Shown here: positions 6,486-6,511 of the stretch, piece after piece | How positions within the stretch are numbered: position 1 is the stretch's first letter | Layout: each line of letters starts with the position of its first letter | Assembly: GCA_002343335.1 (NCBI GenBank) | Contig: DDSI01000192.1 | Span: 1-6,511, forward strand | Source of the DNA: Bacteriovoracaceae bacterium UBA2394 | GTDB taxonomy: Bacteria; Bdellovibrionota; UBA2394 | Reading direction: 5' to 3' | Length of the DNA: 6,511 nt | The notes under the pieces: model-generated | Seen by the model: the letters and a program-made list of their open reading frames with translations, nothing else | The model's database searches: none | Told to the model about the DNA's origin: nothing | Program-made: the position numbers and the translations under genes

Positions 6486-6503
6486 AATTGGGGACAGTAT
6501 ACT
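6486..6503. repeat. Possible dispersed repeat end (AATTGGGGACAGTATACT)
   Basis: Four bases after the stop codon, the sequence runs AATTGGGGACAGTATACT and includes the 8-base palindrome AGTATACT (6496-6503). From memory, GGGGACAGTATAC-type strings recur in many proteobacterial genomes beside IS200-like/REP-associated tyrosine transposases. The window ends at 6511, so neither an element nor a second copy can be seen. TATACT could alternatively be a -10 box for a gene to the right. Confidence 0.35.
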
Positions 6504-6511
6504 CTTTCACT

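Overview
The window reads as a chromosomal segment of a motile, predatory-type or free-living Gram-negative bacterium. The combination of a Tad/Flp-pilus gene, an unlinked flagellin, a textbook sigma-54 promoter and roughly balanced base composition is compatible with Bdellovibrionota or another former deltaproteobacterial lineage. That placement is inference from gene content only; no rRNA or marker gene is present.

Layout from left to right. (1) Positions 1-864, minus strand: a tadC-like gene (type II secretion F domain, inner-membrane platform of a Tad/Flp pilus), cut off near its 3' end by the window edge. (2) Positions 953-2812, minus strand: a 619-residue flagellin in which normal N- and C-terminal filament domains flank seven consecutive FG-GAP/VCBS repeats with calcium-binding loops. 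These are enough for a complete seven-bladed integrin-type beta-propeller in the surface-exposed part of the subunit. This is the most unusual object here. (3) Positions 2813-2998: a divergent intergenic region with overlapping short inverted repeats. (4) Positions 2999-5770, plus strand: a full-length UvrA, the damage-recognition ATPase of nucleotide excision repair. (5) Positions 5771-5918: a short intergenic region with a nearly perfect sigma-54 (-24/-12) promoter. (6) Positions 5919-6482, plus strand: a small secreted protein of unknown function, driven by that promoter. (7) The last bases (6486-6503) hold a motif resembling a dispersed repeat found beside IS200-like/REP-associated transposases.

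How the parts fit together: the flagellin and tadC lie on the same strand 88 bases apart and both concern cell-surface appendages. A filament coated with calcium-stabilised propellers could be adhesive or ligand-binding, matching the adhesion role of Tad pili, but this is inference. UvrA is a housekeeping gene transcribed the other way and probably unrelated in function. The sigma-54-controlled exported protein may belong to a conditional regulon (RpoN often controls motility, envelope or nitrogen genes). No tRNA, rRNA, CRISPR array, phage gene or complete insertion sequence was seen.
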